64,000 nt of DNA from assembly GCA_030549495.1 (NCBI GenBank), contig JAUIRK010000189.1:248001-312000 (forward strand). The letters are read 5' to 3'. Of the stretch, positions 46,561-58,501 are shown one piece after another. The stretch comes from Nectonema munidae. Taxonomy: Eukaryota; Nematomorpha; Nectonematoida; Nectonematidae. The number at the start of each line of letters is the position of its first letter. The first letter of the stretch is position 1. The notes beneath the pieces were generated by a model that saw only the letters and a list, made by a program, of their open reading frames with translations, did not search any database and was not told the DNA's origin. The translations under genes and the position numbers were made by a program.

Positions 46561-49160
46561 ACAAAATTTTCCTGGGGTCAATGAACCGCGTCTTAATTTC
46601 TAGTGTTTCAGCAATTTTAGACACAAATCCTTAAAAATTTTCTTCCTCCGCGGTTGTGGGTAATGTTTGGAGAATATACTTAGTATTATCCAACTATTGG
46701 CTACATACTAAAAGTTGGTAAAAACCTAAGTCCTTTCTATTAGGCTATAGCGTATAAGCCCTTAACATTTGCCATATCAACCCCCCTTAAAACATATACG
46801 TTAAAAGTTCAGGAATATTGTCTGCCCCCTCTGTTTGAATACATCCCAAATGCGACGGAAGTATGTAAACACTTTGAATTTTGATAGCAGTTTCGGGGTA
46901 TTAAGGTATAGTGCGTGAGTATACAAAAATCTACTTTCCATGCGCTAATCTCAATTCTTTGAGATGTTGTGGTCTAATATGAGGGTATAAATCTCCTATT
47001 GCTTACTGTACCTAAGACAGTGTAACCTGAGTTCCCCATACACATAAATTATGTGATGTAAAGTCGTCAATTACAATTCCACAGCCTAGGAATATAGCTC
47101 CGACAGGCTTTACTATATTTCGCCGCTAAAATACCTTTTCCAAACCTGAAACATAATTCGGTTTAAGTATATAGAAACTCAGCGTCATGCAATGATATAC
47201 CTTCATACCATACCTACCGGAAGGATCTATATTTTTCTGGGGAGCTTCTCTGAATTTTACCAACGCTCATCTACAGTTACATAGTCTGTTGGTGTAAAAT
47301 ATAAAGAAAATATATTATAAAAGATTGTGAACAATCAATAGGAGAAATTTTCTTCGCATTCTTTCCTCTAACACAATAAAAAGTGTGAAGAGATAAAACA
47401 TCCGAGAAAGTCGAGTCCCTGGTCTTCAGAAAACAATAACGAGCTGGATAGTTGCTCTTGATTGCCCGAAAAAGTAGCAGCTAAGTAGGCCAAAATATCA
47501 TGAATTTGAAATTCTGATAGGATTGGAAAAGCCGATATTTAGGAGTACACTTCTAAAGTTTTTATAATACTATATCTATTCTAATAAAACAAAAATACCA
47601 GGGCTTCGAAGGGGCCAGTTAGAAGTCGAGCGCTAAAGCCGAAACTTTTTACTAGAAGTCAGAATTATAAACAAAATAGTGCACTAAGTGTCTAGCCTCA
47701 ATAAGTCTCAAATACCTTTTTAGCTTTTATAAATATACAGTTCGTTATAAGATTTTATTTGTCAATACAAATTCAAAAAAAATAAAATAAAAACCTAAAA
47801 AAAAATAAAAAATAGAAAAAAGATAAAAATAATAAGATATATAAAGTTTAACATTTATATAGATATAAAAATACTAAAATTTTAATTAATTCAAAAATCC
47901 AAAATGAAAAAACAAAAAGTATTTACTGTTTAGCAAAAATGAGGTTCAGCGGTCAAAAATCTTTTCAGAAAGAAAGAATAGCAAGCCCTGGAAATACAAG
48001 GAGCCTAAAAACATACAAGTTTCTCCATTGCAACTTGGCTTGAAAAAGTGAATAAGCTTGAGTCAAAAAGCGAAAAATGAAAGGGAATCTCTAAAACTTC
48101 AGTCCGTTTTTCGGACCAGGAGAACGCTGAATATTTCGTATATTTCTGGACAGTGTTTTCCAAAGAAGGAGTTGGCTCCCAAGAATACACAGTTCACAGG
48201 CGTCAAGATATAATTTTCATACAATCGAAGTCGAAGAACTCCAGTTATGGATCAGAAGAAAAAAAAACCCAAGCAAGGTTCACCAAGAAAAGAACCAGAA
48301 ATCCATAAAAAAAGGATGTGATGAATTTATACAATGCCAACAGCTTAAACGCAAAAAAGTACGAGCAGTGGTAAATCGTTTACGTCTCTACGTTCAATGT
48401 AAATAAGGCCTATATAAAATAGTCACACGTGTGATAAATATATCACAATATATCACTTCGTATAGTCTTCTTCAATCTTTTCATATCAATTTCTCTATAA
48501 GAAAATTATCAGCAACAAATATTATCAAATCATCTCCCTATCATCTCATGAGTCGGGTTTCATCAACTCTTCAAAAAGCTATAAAAAGCATAATGTTTAT
48601 AATAACGAGTTTGTCTTGTATACGTTTATTTGTGATAATATAGTGAGTTTTTTTCCATGTCGTAGTTCGAGGGGTATAAATCGTCTAGTGCGAAGGATGT
48701 ATACCCTTACATGCATAAAAAATAAATTTGCAAGAGGCAAAAAGTTATAAATAGAAAAGTAGGTGTTCTAAAGCAACGCTATTCCTGAAGTTTAGAAAGC
48801 AAAACCCCTAAAGAATCCGCCCTGCCCTCGCTTCGGTTGAAGTCGTTTGAACAATTTGAAAACACCCGAAGGGCCGACAAAAACCAACCCCACCGAAACT
48901 CTCAACTAAACCCACGTCCATCAGGGGAAACTATATAAACAAAGTTTCAGTCGTTGATAAAACCCTTTGAAACGAAAGGGTAGGCCGTTTGAAACACCCT
49001 CCCGGCCAAGTACCATTCCTATTTGCCGCGGCCAACACAAACGCAAGGTGTCAAGGGGAGGTTGTGAAAGGGGGGTAAAGGTTAATTCAAACGTTTATTG
49101 TAAAGTATATCATTACAATTCTTATCTCGAAAAGGTCTACAGTACCGTGTCGCTAAAAAT
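46561..49160. other. Unexplained block with higher, patchy GC
   Basis: Composition shifts abruptly from very AT-rich DNA to segments near 40 per cent GC at 46560-47260 and close to 50 per cent at 48780-49085, with AT-rich gaps (47740-47930). No long frame, known protein motif or recognisable rRNA/tRNA was found in either strand. A small hairpin, accctttgaaacgaaagggt, lies near 48961-48980. Candidates are a decayed organelle insertion, a foreign insertion, decayed transposon DNA or poorly polished assembly. Confidence 0.4.
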
Positions 49161-49599
49161 AGTGTAAAATATATGAAAAAGTTTCTTTGCACAACAGTAT
49201 AGCCTTCCCTAGTTTGAAGGAGATAGATATGCAACATTTTAAAGAGGTATAAAAATTATAGAAATAGGTTAAATTAAAATGTGAAAAAAGTTTGTCCATT
49301 ATCTCATTTTACTTTTTAAAAATCAAATTGGAGAAAAAAATAAAACCAACAATTTTTCAGAAAAATTCCTTGTTCCAGAAAAAAGAAAGAAGGTAAATAG
49401 TGTTTTACCCTAGCCTTCAAAAATATAGATCAATACTTACCTTTACCTGCCGGGGGTTTTCGAAATTCTATTAATTACAATGAAAAATATCGTTTGGTTT
49501 ATTAAAGAAAATGCACGGGTAATACTACAAGTAAGAAATTATTTGAATCAGAAAAAGCGTTAGGAATAGCGAGGACGAAGAAGGCAAAGGAAAAGTCAA

Positions 49600-50545
49600 C
49601 AACATTATTAAAAAATACCACAAGATATAAAAAAAAAAGTAGAAATATTATCTTACAGAAGAAGGTAAAAGGTTCAAAAAATATATATTCCGTGAAGATA
49701 AAAAAAAGATAGAAATATTATCTTACAGATGTAAAGGAAAAGTTCTAAAAAAATATAATATTTCAAAGATAATAAAAAAAAAATATAGAAATATTATCTT
49801 ACAGAGAAAAGGTAAAAGCTAAAAATATATTTCACAGAAATAATTATCTTACGAGTAAAAGGTAAAAAGGTTCTAAAAAAATATATTTCAGGTGTGAAGA
49901 TAATAACAAAAGAAAATATATTACAGATGTAAAAGGTAAAGTTCAAAAAAATATTTACGGAAGAAAAAAGAAATATTATCTTACGATTGTAAGATAAAAA
50001 GGTTCTAAAAAATATTAATATTTCACATGTGTGAAGATATAAAAAAAAAAATATTATCTTACGATTGTAAAAGGTAAAAGCTAAAAAAATAATATTTCAG
50101 GTGTGAAGATAATAAAAAAAAAATAATTATCTTACGGAATTGTAAAGGTAAAAACTGTTCTAAAAATATTTATATTTCACATGTGTGAAGATAATACAAA
50201 AGAAAATAATTATCTTACAGAATTGTAAAAGGTAAAAAGTGTTCTAAAAAATATTAATATTTCACATGTGTGAAGAAAATAATTATCTTACGGAATTGTA
50301 AAAGGTAAAAAGCTGTTCTAAAAAATTTTAATGTTTCACATGTGTGAAGATAATGACAAAAAGAAAATAATTATCTTACAGAATTGTAAAAGTTAAAAAG
50401 CTGTTCTAAAAAATATTAATATTTCACATGTGAGAAGATAATAAAAAGAAAATAATTATCTTACAGAATTCAATTGTAAAAGGTAAAAATCTGTTCTAAA
50501 AAATATTAATTTTTCACATGTGTGAAGATAATAACAAAACGAAAA
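49600..50545. repeat. Minisatellite, unit of about 87 bp
   Basis: About eleven or twelve tandem units share ttatcttacagaattgtaaa, aggtaaaaagctgttct and atttcacatgtgtgaagat. On the right side the cacatgtg box recurs at 50179, 50263, 50337, 50424 and 50515 (spacings 74-91 bp). Units on the left are shorter and more degraded, with many small deletions. Confidence 0.9.
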
Positions 50546-51365
50546 GATAGAAAAAAGTTTCATATAAAAATTGGAAGTTAAAAATGTCATATGTGATATC
50601 AATATTAAAACTATAAGATAAAAATAAAATATTAGAGCATAGTTTATTTAAAAAGTTAAATAGGCTTTAAAATTCTTAATCACATCTACGAAAGTAAAAA
50701 ACTTGTAAAGATTTAGAGAACTTACGAGTAGTAAAAATGAAATGAAATCAAATTTGAAAATCAAAGGAATAAGATAATTACGAAAATCTCCATTTTTAAA
50801 AAACGATAAAATGGCTATAAATTTGTCAGCTTATTTTACCATAAAAATACGGAAAATTTGAATTTTGAGTGATATAATATCAAATCTATTGGTTAGATTC
50901 TTATGTAACTTTACAAATTATATATTTTATAATGTTTTATTAGTATTTAAAATTTCAAGTCAATTCATTGATTATTTTAAAAGTTATTAAAGTTTTTCTT
51001 GTAAGCTTTTCTGTCAGCTCATTTTGCCAGGACCGCTTAATTATTTATAAAAATAAATTAAGTGACATTTTAGAAGTGTTGCAGAAGAAAAATAAAAATA
51101 TTTTACAAGAAAGCTAGAAAATATTTTTAAATAAAATAATCATTTTCTAATTATTAAAAGTTTATTATTTGTAAAATCTTACATTTCACATCTTTTACTT
51201 TCTATGTTATTTGTTATACAATTCTTTTAAGTTTATTGAATAACAAAGTATGTGAAGATAACCAAACTATGTCTATATATTTTGGATCGGAAAGATATAT
51301 GCATAATAAATCATTTAAATGTTACTTACAATTAACCTTTTTTCAAACAGTTTATCAATTTAAAT
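50546..51365. other. AT-rich stretch, no gene seen
   Basis: No feature recognised. Confidence 0.4.
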
Positions 51366-51500
51366 CTGGTAGAGATAATGCACTCAGCCCGGAAGCCTCT
51401 GGATTCGAATTCTCATCGGTACCAAATTGTTCATTTGACATAAGCCGTACATCAGTGCCTCGTCAATGAAAACATACCCACTGTACCTTTTATCTTTATA
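51366..51500 (+). mobile_element. tRNA-derived SINE, family A, copy 2
   Basis: The head has agataatgcactcagcccgg and a B box ggattcgaattctc; the tail has caatgaaaacatacccactg followed by taccttttatcttt. Head and tail correspond to the minus-strand copy at 17295-17450, though the bodies differ in length. Confidence 0.65.
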
Positions 51501-52339
51501 AAACATTGAATTTGATTTCCTTAGCAACTGTCATTTTAAAAATCCATCCCCTATAAATGCTGTTATACTGTTTGTAGATAGTTTTATATATATGGATCAA
51601 TCTTAAACATTCACTTAATACAGTGGTGTAGCCAGGGAAATAGTGAGATTCAAATTTTTTTTCAGCCGATTCTGTTACAAAAAAGTAAAATTTGTCAGCA
51701 AATTAACTGATCAATTTTGATTATTTCCCAATAAAATTTATAAATAATGGTTAATCAACATCATGATGATGTTGTGGGTGCTTATTTTACTGTACGGCCT
51801 GTACTCAGTGGCGGTTCTAGATTTTCAAAAGTGAGGAGGCCAAACAAGTGCCAAGTTTTTAAAAAGTTGCAAAGAAGTAGGTTTAAAACTAAAAAATTTA
51901 AAACTTATCAATTTTTTTTCATGAGAATTACTTATCGATATTTAGAATTCTGAAACTTTTGTTTTTTTATAGTCAATTTGGATGGTGCTTTCACGTTCCG
52001 TTGTCACCAGAGACCTCAAATTAAGAGTGCTCTTGGTCTAAGATTCACCCGTCCAGTTTGGAGTGATATTTCTTCCCCTGGATACAAAACCCACTCAAAA
52101 AAATTAAATTATAAAAAGATTCGAGTAAATTTCAAATCCAGTAAAATAGGTATTACAATTTTTTATGGCTTTATCTATCAATTAATAACCATAAAGTTAA
52201 TTTATCATGTGAAATATTATTATTTATTTTTAAAAAGAATTTTAGTCTAAAAAAATTACAATTTATATAACTAAAATAAAATACTATATTTATTTAAAAA
52301 CCAAGAATTATCTGCAGATTTATTGTTCAAAACTTTGGT
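51501..52339. other. AT-rich stretch with hAT-like ends
   Basis: cagtggtgtagccaggg at 51621 resembles the left end of the MITE at 19515. cagtggcggttctag at 51806 is another hAT-like terminus followed by gtgaggaggcc. No right ends were matched. No gene seen. Confidence 0.4.
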
Positions 52340-53560
52340 AGGAAGAAATATCTAAGCACTATCGGACTTCTCCATATGCTTGCAAAATGCTTGAAAAGGT
52401 ATAAGGTTGAAGTTCTAAAGAATTGTATTGATTTGGCTTATGAATTGATTAGGAATGAGGGACTTTGGAGAAATTGGTTAGTTGTTGTTGGGGGGGGGGA
52501 GGTTGGAGTGTAGAAAGCTGGATTTTTGAGGTGGTGGTTGAAGGATGATTGATTGAGCAAAGGTTGTAGGTGGGTGTTAAAGAACATAGGTCTTAAATAA
52601 AAGAAAATAGTGTAGTTATTTTTGTAAATTTTTTTTTAATGTGAGTTTATGTGGTATAAGAAGTCTCTGGGTTCAGAGATTGCAAGTTTGACTATATGAA
52701 GATAATGAGAGAGTTTAGGGCATTGATGAGGTTCGGATATGAAAGTAGTTCGTAGAAATCAGATGGTGGACGATTGAGAGTTTTGATGTATAGTGAAAGA
52801 AATGAAGTTCTTGCGTGGTTGTAGTGGCAGCAGGAAAGTAGAAGATGATGGTGTGTTTCTTGTTGATTGCAGTTGAATCTACATATATTGCTTGGTGATT
52901 TTTTGATGCGGTAGAGATAAGATTTGCAGGGTCGTCCCGGATAGCCATCTGATTAGCGGTCGTGGTGGTAAGAATATATATAGAATTTGGTTTGGATTTT
53001 TTTATATGTTGGAAGAAAATGGAGGGTGAGGATTGGATGAGTTCTTGTCTAAGGTATTGAGTGTTAGATCTAAGTAAAGGGGTATAGGTTTCTAGGGAAA
53101 ATGAGGTAACCGGGATGTAAGGTGTATTTGGAGGTACTTTTTTTCCTTTTTTTTTGTTTGAGTGAGCTGGGCACCAGTAGGGGTGTATTTCAAAGTAATT
53201 TGATAAGTAAGTGAGTTTAAAAACAAGAGTGTATGTTAAGAATGGGATGTTGTGTTTGAGGCTTAGGTCTTTGATGATGTTTTGTGACTCTGTAAAAAAG
53301 TGTAGTGTGTTGTAATGGCTAAAGGAAAACTTATTTTGGCTTATGTAATCGCAAGCATGTAGAAGGGAACAGCATTCACCCCTATATATTGGAAGAGAGG
53401 GATCAATGGCAGACGTTTTTGAGTAAACAGAAAAAGAGAAGAGATTTTGAAGAGTGCAAAAGCATAGAAAGATTTGTTTGCGGTTTTTGAGCTATCTAGG
53501 AATATTCTTAATGAATTGAGCTAAAGTTGGAACTGGTCGTAATTAGAAGTTTAGCGATGG
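52340..53560. other. Strand-skewed block, G-rich and C-poor
   Basis: For about 1.2 kb the plus strand is markedly rich in G and T and poor in C. It contains a G10 run near 52490, and many ggtg and gttg words. The minus strand, rich in C and A, has a 77-codon frame at 52715-52948 (MAIRDDPANLISTASKNHQA...). This could be the remains of a retroelement or transposon coding strand, but no motif identifies it. Confidence 0.45.
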
Positions 53561-54228
53561 ATTTGATTCAGGTGCAAAATGATTTTTTACAACGTTATTG
53601 ACAATTTTTTCTCTTTCAAACTAGATTTATTAACAAATTCATTAAATGTAATACTTTTGGACAATCATTTTCAAAGGGTATTAAAGTTAACTGGGATTCC
53701 CTAAATAGTGTCATCGTTTTTCAATAAGAAGAATTAACTCGCTTAAGGGTATAAAAAATACATTATGTAATGAAATTTCTATTTTTATTTAATTAGTCAC
53801 TTTCCGTCCAAACTCGGAAATTTAAATTAGTAAACCGCTTTCCTGTTTTTTTTAAATTTTATGTAAGGATTAGAAAATTGCCTCTATGTCTTTACTATAT
53901 CCATGGAAAGAGTTACATGATTCATCTATTTATGAAAAGAATCGTAAGAATTAAATGTTTATTTTTTTAGAAGATAAATCATGTGTATTTTTATTAGACC
54001 TCGATTATCCAAACTTGCAAAGGAAAGAGTTTAAGACATCAATATTTTCTTCATTATTTTCATCATGTCTTTGCATTCCATTTTTCAAAAAGCCAAAATA
54101 TTCAAGTATTTAAATCTTTTCTATTTGTTTTTAATTTGTTTCTTAATCTAGAGATATACTAAATTTGACAAATATTTTAGCTCATTGTGGATAAATATAA
54201 TGTAAAAATGTCTATAATAAAATAATAT
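53561..54228. other. AT-rich stretch, possible Tigger-like end
   Basis: agacctcgattatccaaact at about 53997 resembles the inner part of Tigger-type termini, but no partner is seen. No gene. Confidence 0.3.
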
Positions 54229-54819
54229 GATCAAGTGTATAATCTGAATCCAAAAAATTCAAGTAAAGAATCTGACTTCATAAAATTATCTTGAGTTAGT
54301 GTTTTTTATCTAGTTTTAAACCCATCATAAATTAGATTTTAGAGTTAGTGTTAGTAAATCAGGTAGAGTGATTTAATTTTAGAATTAGTATTAGCAAAAT
54401 TTGATTTTAATTTTAGAGTTAGTATTAACAAAACCTGATTTTAATTTTAAAGTTAGTATTATATACATTACGTGTAAATGATTATAATCAATAAAATTTT
54501 TTTTTATTAAGCATTAAAAAATTTAAAATTGAAAATACATATATATATTGATTAATCAATTGAAAAACATTATTAAATTTGATATTGTGAAATTTGCGAG
54601 CATAAATTTTCAAAAGCGGTTTTTCCATATCTATCTCTCCAAATCATCTCGAATATGTATGTTTCTAACATATTTTTTCTAAATCCTTAAATCTTTTTGA
54701 CTTTGAAATAAAAAACTAAAAAAAAAACTCAATTTTGAAAAAAAAATTAACTTTTCGTGAGAGATCAAGTGTAGAATCTGACTCTCAAAACGTTCTGGAG
54801 TCAGATTCTACACTTGATC
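54229..54819. mobile_element. Foldback-type element with repeated ends
   Basis: gatcaagtgtataatctga starts at 54229. Its inverted form, gagtcagattctacacttgatc, ends at 54819. A direct copy, gatcaagtgtagaatctgac, lies at 54763, so the right side forms a 22-bp hairpin (54763-54784 with 54798-54819). Between them is a tandem repeat (54330-54470). The whole is a non-coding element with complex ends; class unknown. Confidence 0.6.
54330..54470. repeat. Tandem repeat, unit about 34-45 bp
   Basis: Four imperfect units share ttttagagttagtattaac and aaaacctgatttta. It lies within the foldback-type element. Confidence 0.65.
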
Positions 54820-56023
54820 CTAATAATCTTATATTACATTTTTTAATTATAAGCACATTCGTTATTATTCTATTAATATAGGTAATATCTACTCGTACAA
54901 TGGTTTCGTTTAATAACTAGCTCTTGCCTTTTTTCGAAAACTAAGTTTTAAATTTTGTCATATATTTGTCCCCTTGTAATTGAATTATGAAATGAGAAGT
55001 ATTACACTGATAATTATAATAAAGGAATTTAAAAGCTAACAACCATTCGTCGTAAATATTTACTACATCGCATTGAGTGAAATATATATTTTTTCAAACT
55101 TTGTGATATTTTTGCTATTTATCAGGTTGTTCTTATAATATTTTTCAATTTTAACCTATAAAGATGTAATTACTCAGAAATGAATGCAACCTTCAAATGA
55201 ACCAAACCAAAGTTCTCCCTATTAAAGCAAATGACTTAATTCTAATTATATTTTAAGATATAATTTAAATATCTTTTCCGATAATGGTAATACGATGCCA
55301 CTTTTGTGCTATCCAAACCCTCTTTTTCCATAATTAGTATAACCTTTCAATAAATGCACTATACTTAAATAATTTAAATATACTTTTTTTTTACCATTTC
55401 ATTCTTTTGTAAACTTTTTTTTAAATTTTATTTTAAAAAAATTTTTGCTTGAAATTTAACCGTAAAACAAGTAAAGTAATATTGAAAGTCCACTCACAAG
55501 TCAAACAAATCTTTTAATTAAAATTGAAAAATCAAGATTATTAGTGGAGCGCAAGGATTTTCGCCCTTCCCTTTTTGAAATCATATTGTAATGAGGCGTC
55601 TCCCCGTAAATTCTCGCTTATCGTAACTATTCCTTTTTTTGCAAATATTTTTTTAAATTTTAGAAAAATATAAATTAAAAGAGGAGCTGAAAATATTTTG
55701 TCTGGAATTCTTTTTTTTTTCGAATGGTAGTTGAGCGACAAATACAAAAAGATTGTTCCAAGTTATTTATTATGACTGTTTTCCATAAATGTTATAAGCT
55801 TTGTGCTTTTAATTATTAAGTTTTTTCAGTTTTTTATTTAACTTTCTTTGAGAAAAAAATTATTATATATTAATATAATTATTATTATTTATTAAAATCT
55901 TTGAGAAATATTTTGTTTTACATATATTTTACCCATTTCTGACTTTCTTCACAAAGTTTGACTTTAATCTTCTTGCTTCTTTCTTTGACTCCCAATCTCT
56001 CGATTTTATATGTTTGGTTTACC
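54820..56023. other. AT-rich stretch, no gene seen
   Basis: No feature recognised beyond AT-rich short frames. Confidence 0.4.
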
Positions 56024-56031
56024 TACTAGAG

Positions 56032-58339
56032 CAGGGATGTCCAACTGATACAACTAGTGGGCCATTTTCAAAAAAATTTCCACGTGATCGGGCCGCATCT
56101 GATTTCTGAAAAAAATTCAGACAAAAATTCAAGAATAATTAGGTCTATTTGAGCCTCATAAATTGAAAACATCGTCATAGTGTAATATTTCAAAACATCT
56201 CACTTTTGACTTGATTTTAGTGTTTTGAACTCAATTTTCAAAAAATCAGAAAGAAGGTATAATTTTTATTCAAAAAATATCACATAAAAAAATATTGATA
56301 TCAATGAAATATCACATAAAAATTCTTATTTTCATAAACAGTTTGAGTGTATCATTGAGAGCTTCTTTGGCATCTTTTGTCAAAATGTCAATTTCTGGTT
56401 GGATTTCCTTTGATGCAGCGATCTGAAAAAAAGATTTCAAGTTATCGTCGGTCAGCCTTGTGCGTAAATAATTTTTGTTCAGCCTCATCCGTGAAAAAAA
56501 CCTTTCACACTCCCGAACATACCGACAATTTTCTTGACTAAATGAATCAACTTCGGAAATTCGCGTTCATCAAGACTTGAGTAGAAATCGGGAACACCTG
56601 AAGTTTCAAACATTTTCCTCAGCATCGTGTTACATTTCAGATCAATTATTTCCATTTGAATATCTTTTTTTAGTTGATTGACGTTGAAATTGAAGTGATT
56701 TACAAATAAATCGAAATCTGACTTCAATATTTCGAGCTCTTTGAATCTTTTATCGAATTCATTAAAAAGAACATCAATGTGATCAACACATTCTGATACC
56801 GCCTCTTCATTTATTTCAGGTAGAGATTTTAAAAAAGGAAAATGCTCAAAGTTTTTAATTTTCAAATTTTTTTCCCAAATTTTTAACTTTATCTTGAAGG
56901 CTGTTACATTATCATTCATGTCAACAATCATGCACGATTCTCCCTGGAGTTTCAAATTTAAAATGTTCAAATATTTGGTGATATCTACCAAAAAAGCAAA
57001 ACTTGTCAAGAAGAAAGTATCTTCAAACTCAGGCACGACTTTCTTTTTCGAATTAAAATTTTTTTTTATTTCTTCTTTAAGATTGAAAAAACGCTCCAAA
57101 ACTACTCAGCTGCTTAGCCACCTTACCTCACAACAATAAGGAATTTCGCTATATTCGCATTCTACATCATTTAAAAAACTTTTGAATTGTCGATGTTTGA
57201 GATTACTTGATCTCAAAGTGTTCACAATTTTGACAACGGTATCAAATACATTTTTATCCTCATGCTTTTGGCGCAAAGTGCCTCCTGGTGAATGCAGTGA
57301 ATTGCGACTATTGGCTCAGCTTCCATTTCTTTTTGTTTCGCCTTGATTAGACCAACAAGCCCTGACTTCTCAGAACCAATCGCCGGTGCACCGTCAGTAG
57401 AAACGGATGCGAGTTTATTCCAATTTAGATCGAAATCATGAAAAACTTTTTCCAAACCTTCGAAAATATCTACACCTCTTGTGGTGTCCTTGAGAAATAT
57501 TAAGTCAAGTAACTCTTCATGAACCTTTAGATAACAATCAACACCTTTGATAAAAATTGCACAAAAAGAGGTATCACAAATACCAGTGCTTTCATCTAAT
57601 GCCAATGAAAATCAGTCGAACTTTCTAATCAAAGATTTCATCTGCTCTTCTAAGTTCGATGACATTTCTGTTATCCTTCTCAAAACTGTGTTGCGTGAAA
57701 GACTTATTTCAGAAAATAATTTTGTTTTGTCTGGACACAGAACTTCTGATACTTTCACGGGACATGATTTAATAAATTCTCCTTCTGTGAAAGGTTGTGA
57801 ATTTCGGGCAATCATTTCACTAACAATATAACTAGCCTTCACCAAATCTTCTGACGTTTTAGTTACATTCATGATCATATTTTTTGTTTTGAGTGAGACG
57901 CTTTCAGTTGAGCCAACTTTTCTGTTCTTGAAACATCTTTAAAACTATCAAAACTGCTATGCAAAGAATTATCATGTGTTTTAATGTTGTATTCCTTGGA
58001 AACAGCTATTATTTGTCCACAAATGAGACAAAGAATTTTAAAACTATTTTTCTTCGATCTTTACTGCAAAATAATTTAATTCCCACTGCTCCTGAAAAAT
58101 TCTCTTTTCTTCCTATTTTTAATATTCAAAAAGAGATAATTATTCGTCAAAAAAAAGATCAAATTCAAAGACGATTTAAAAAAATGATAATAATAATAAT
58201 AATAATATATTGATCAAACTTAAAATTTTTATAATGTGAATTGTTGATAAAAATTGATATTTATATAATTTAAGAAAAAATCTCATTTTTCTTCGCGGAC
58301 CGCAGAAAATACACGCGGGCCGCGTGTTGGACACCCCTG
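56032..58339 (-). mobile_element. GTF2IRD2-like hAT transposon, nearly whole
   Basis: The ends are cagggatgtccaac (56032) and gttggacacccctg (to 58339), flanked by an identical octamer, tactagag (56024-56031 and 58340-58347). The minus strand encodes a hAT transposase in order. A BED-like finger (ALCLICGQIIAVSKEYNIK-type text near 58000) comes first. SLALDESTGICDTSFCAIF with the first catalytic aspartate follows, then ASVSTDGAPAIGSEKSGLVG with the second and AIHCIHQEALCAK. The long insertion domain is at 56485-57099. The C-terminal RMRLNKNYLRTRLTDDNL dimerisation block lies near 56440-56490. Its closest relatives by memory are the transposase parts of GTF2IRD2 and FAM200/ZBED proteins. At least three frame breaks (near 57610, 57220-57100 and 56490) inactivate it. 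Full length and a perfect duplication suggest a young insertion. Confidence 0.9.
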
Positions 58340-58501
58340 TACTAGAGGGTTGCTTATAGGGCATTTCGCAACGGATGGCTAATATCATGGACTAATATTC
58401 TATTAATATAAAATATCAAAAAATGCTTTTATCGAATCACTGTTGGTATGAATTGTAGCTTTAAGGCTGTGTGACATTCAATTAATAATTCTCAATTTCA
58501 G

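Noticed and set aside
46561-49160. Nuclear copy of mitochondrial protein genes
   Set aside because: No mitochondrial protein or rRNA could be recognised in either strand, so it is left unexplained rather than named.
49600-50545. CRISPR-like repeat array
   Set aside because: Units are contiguous without unique spacers, and the genome is eukaryotic; it is a minisatellite.
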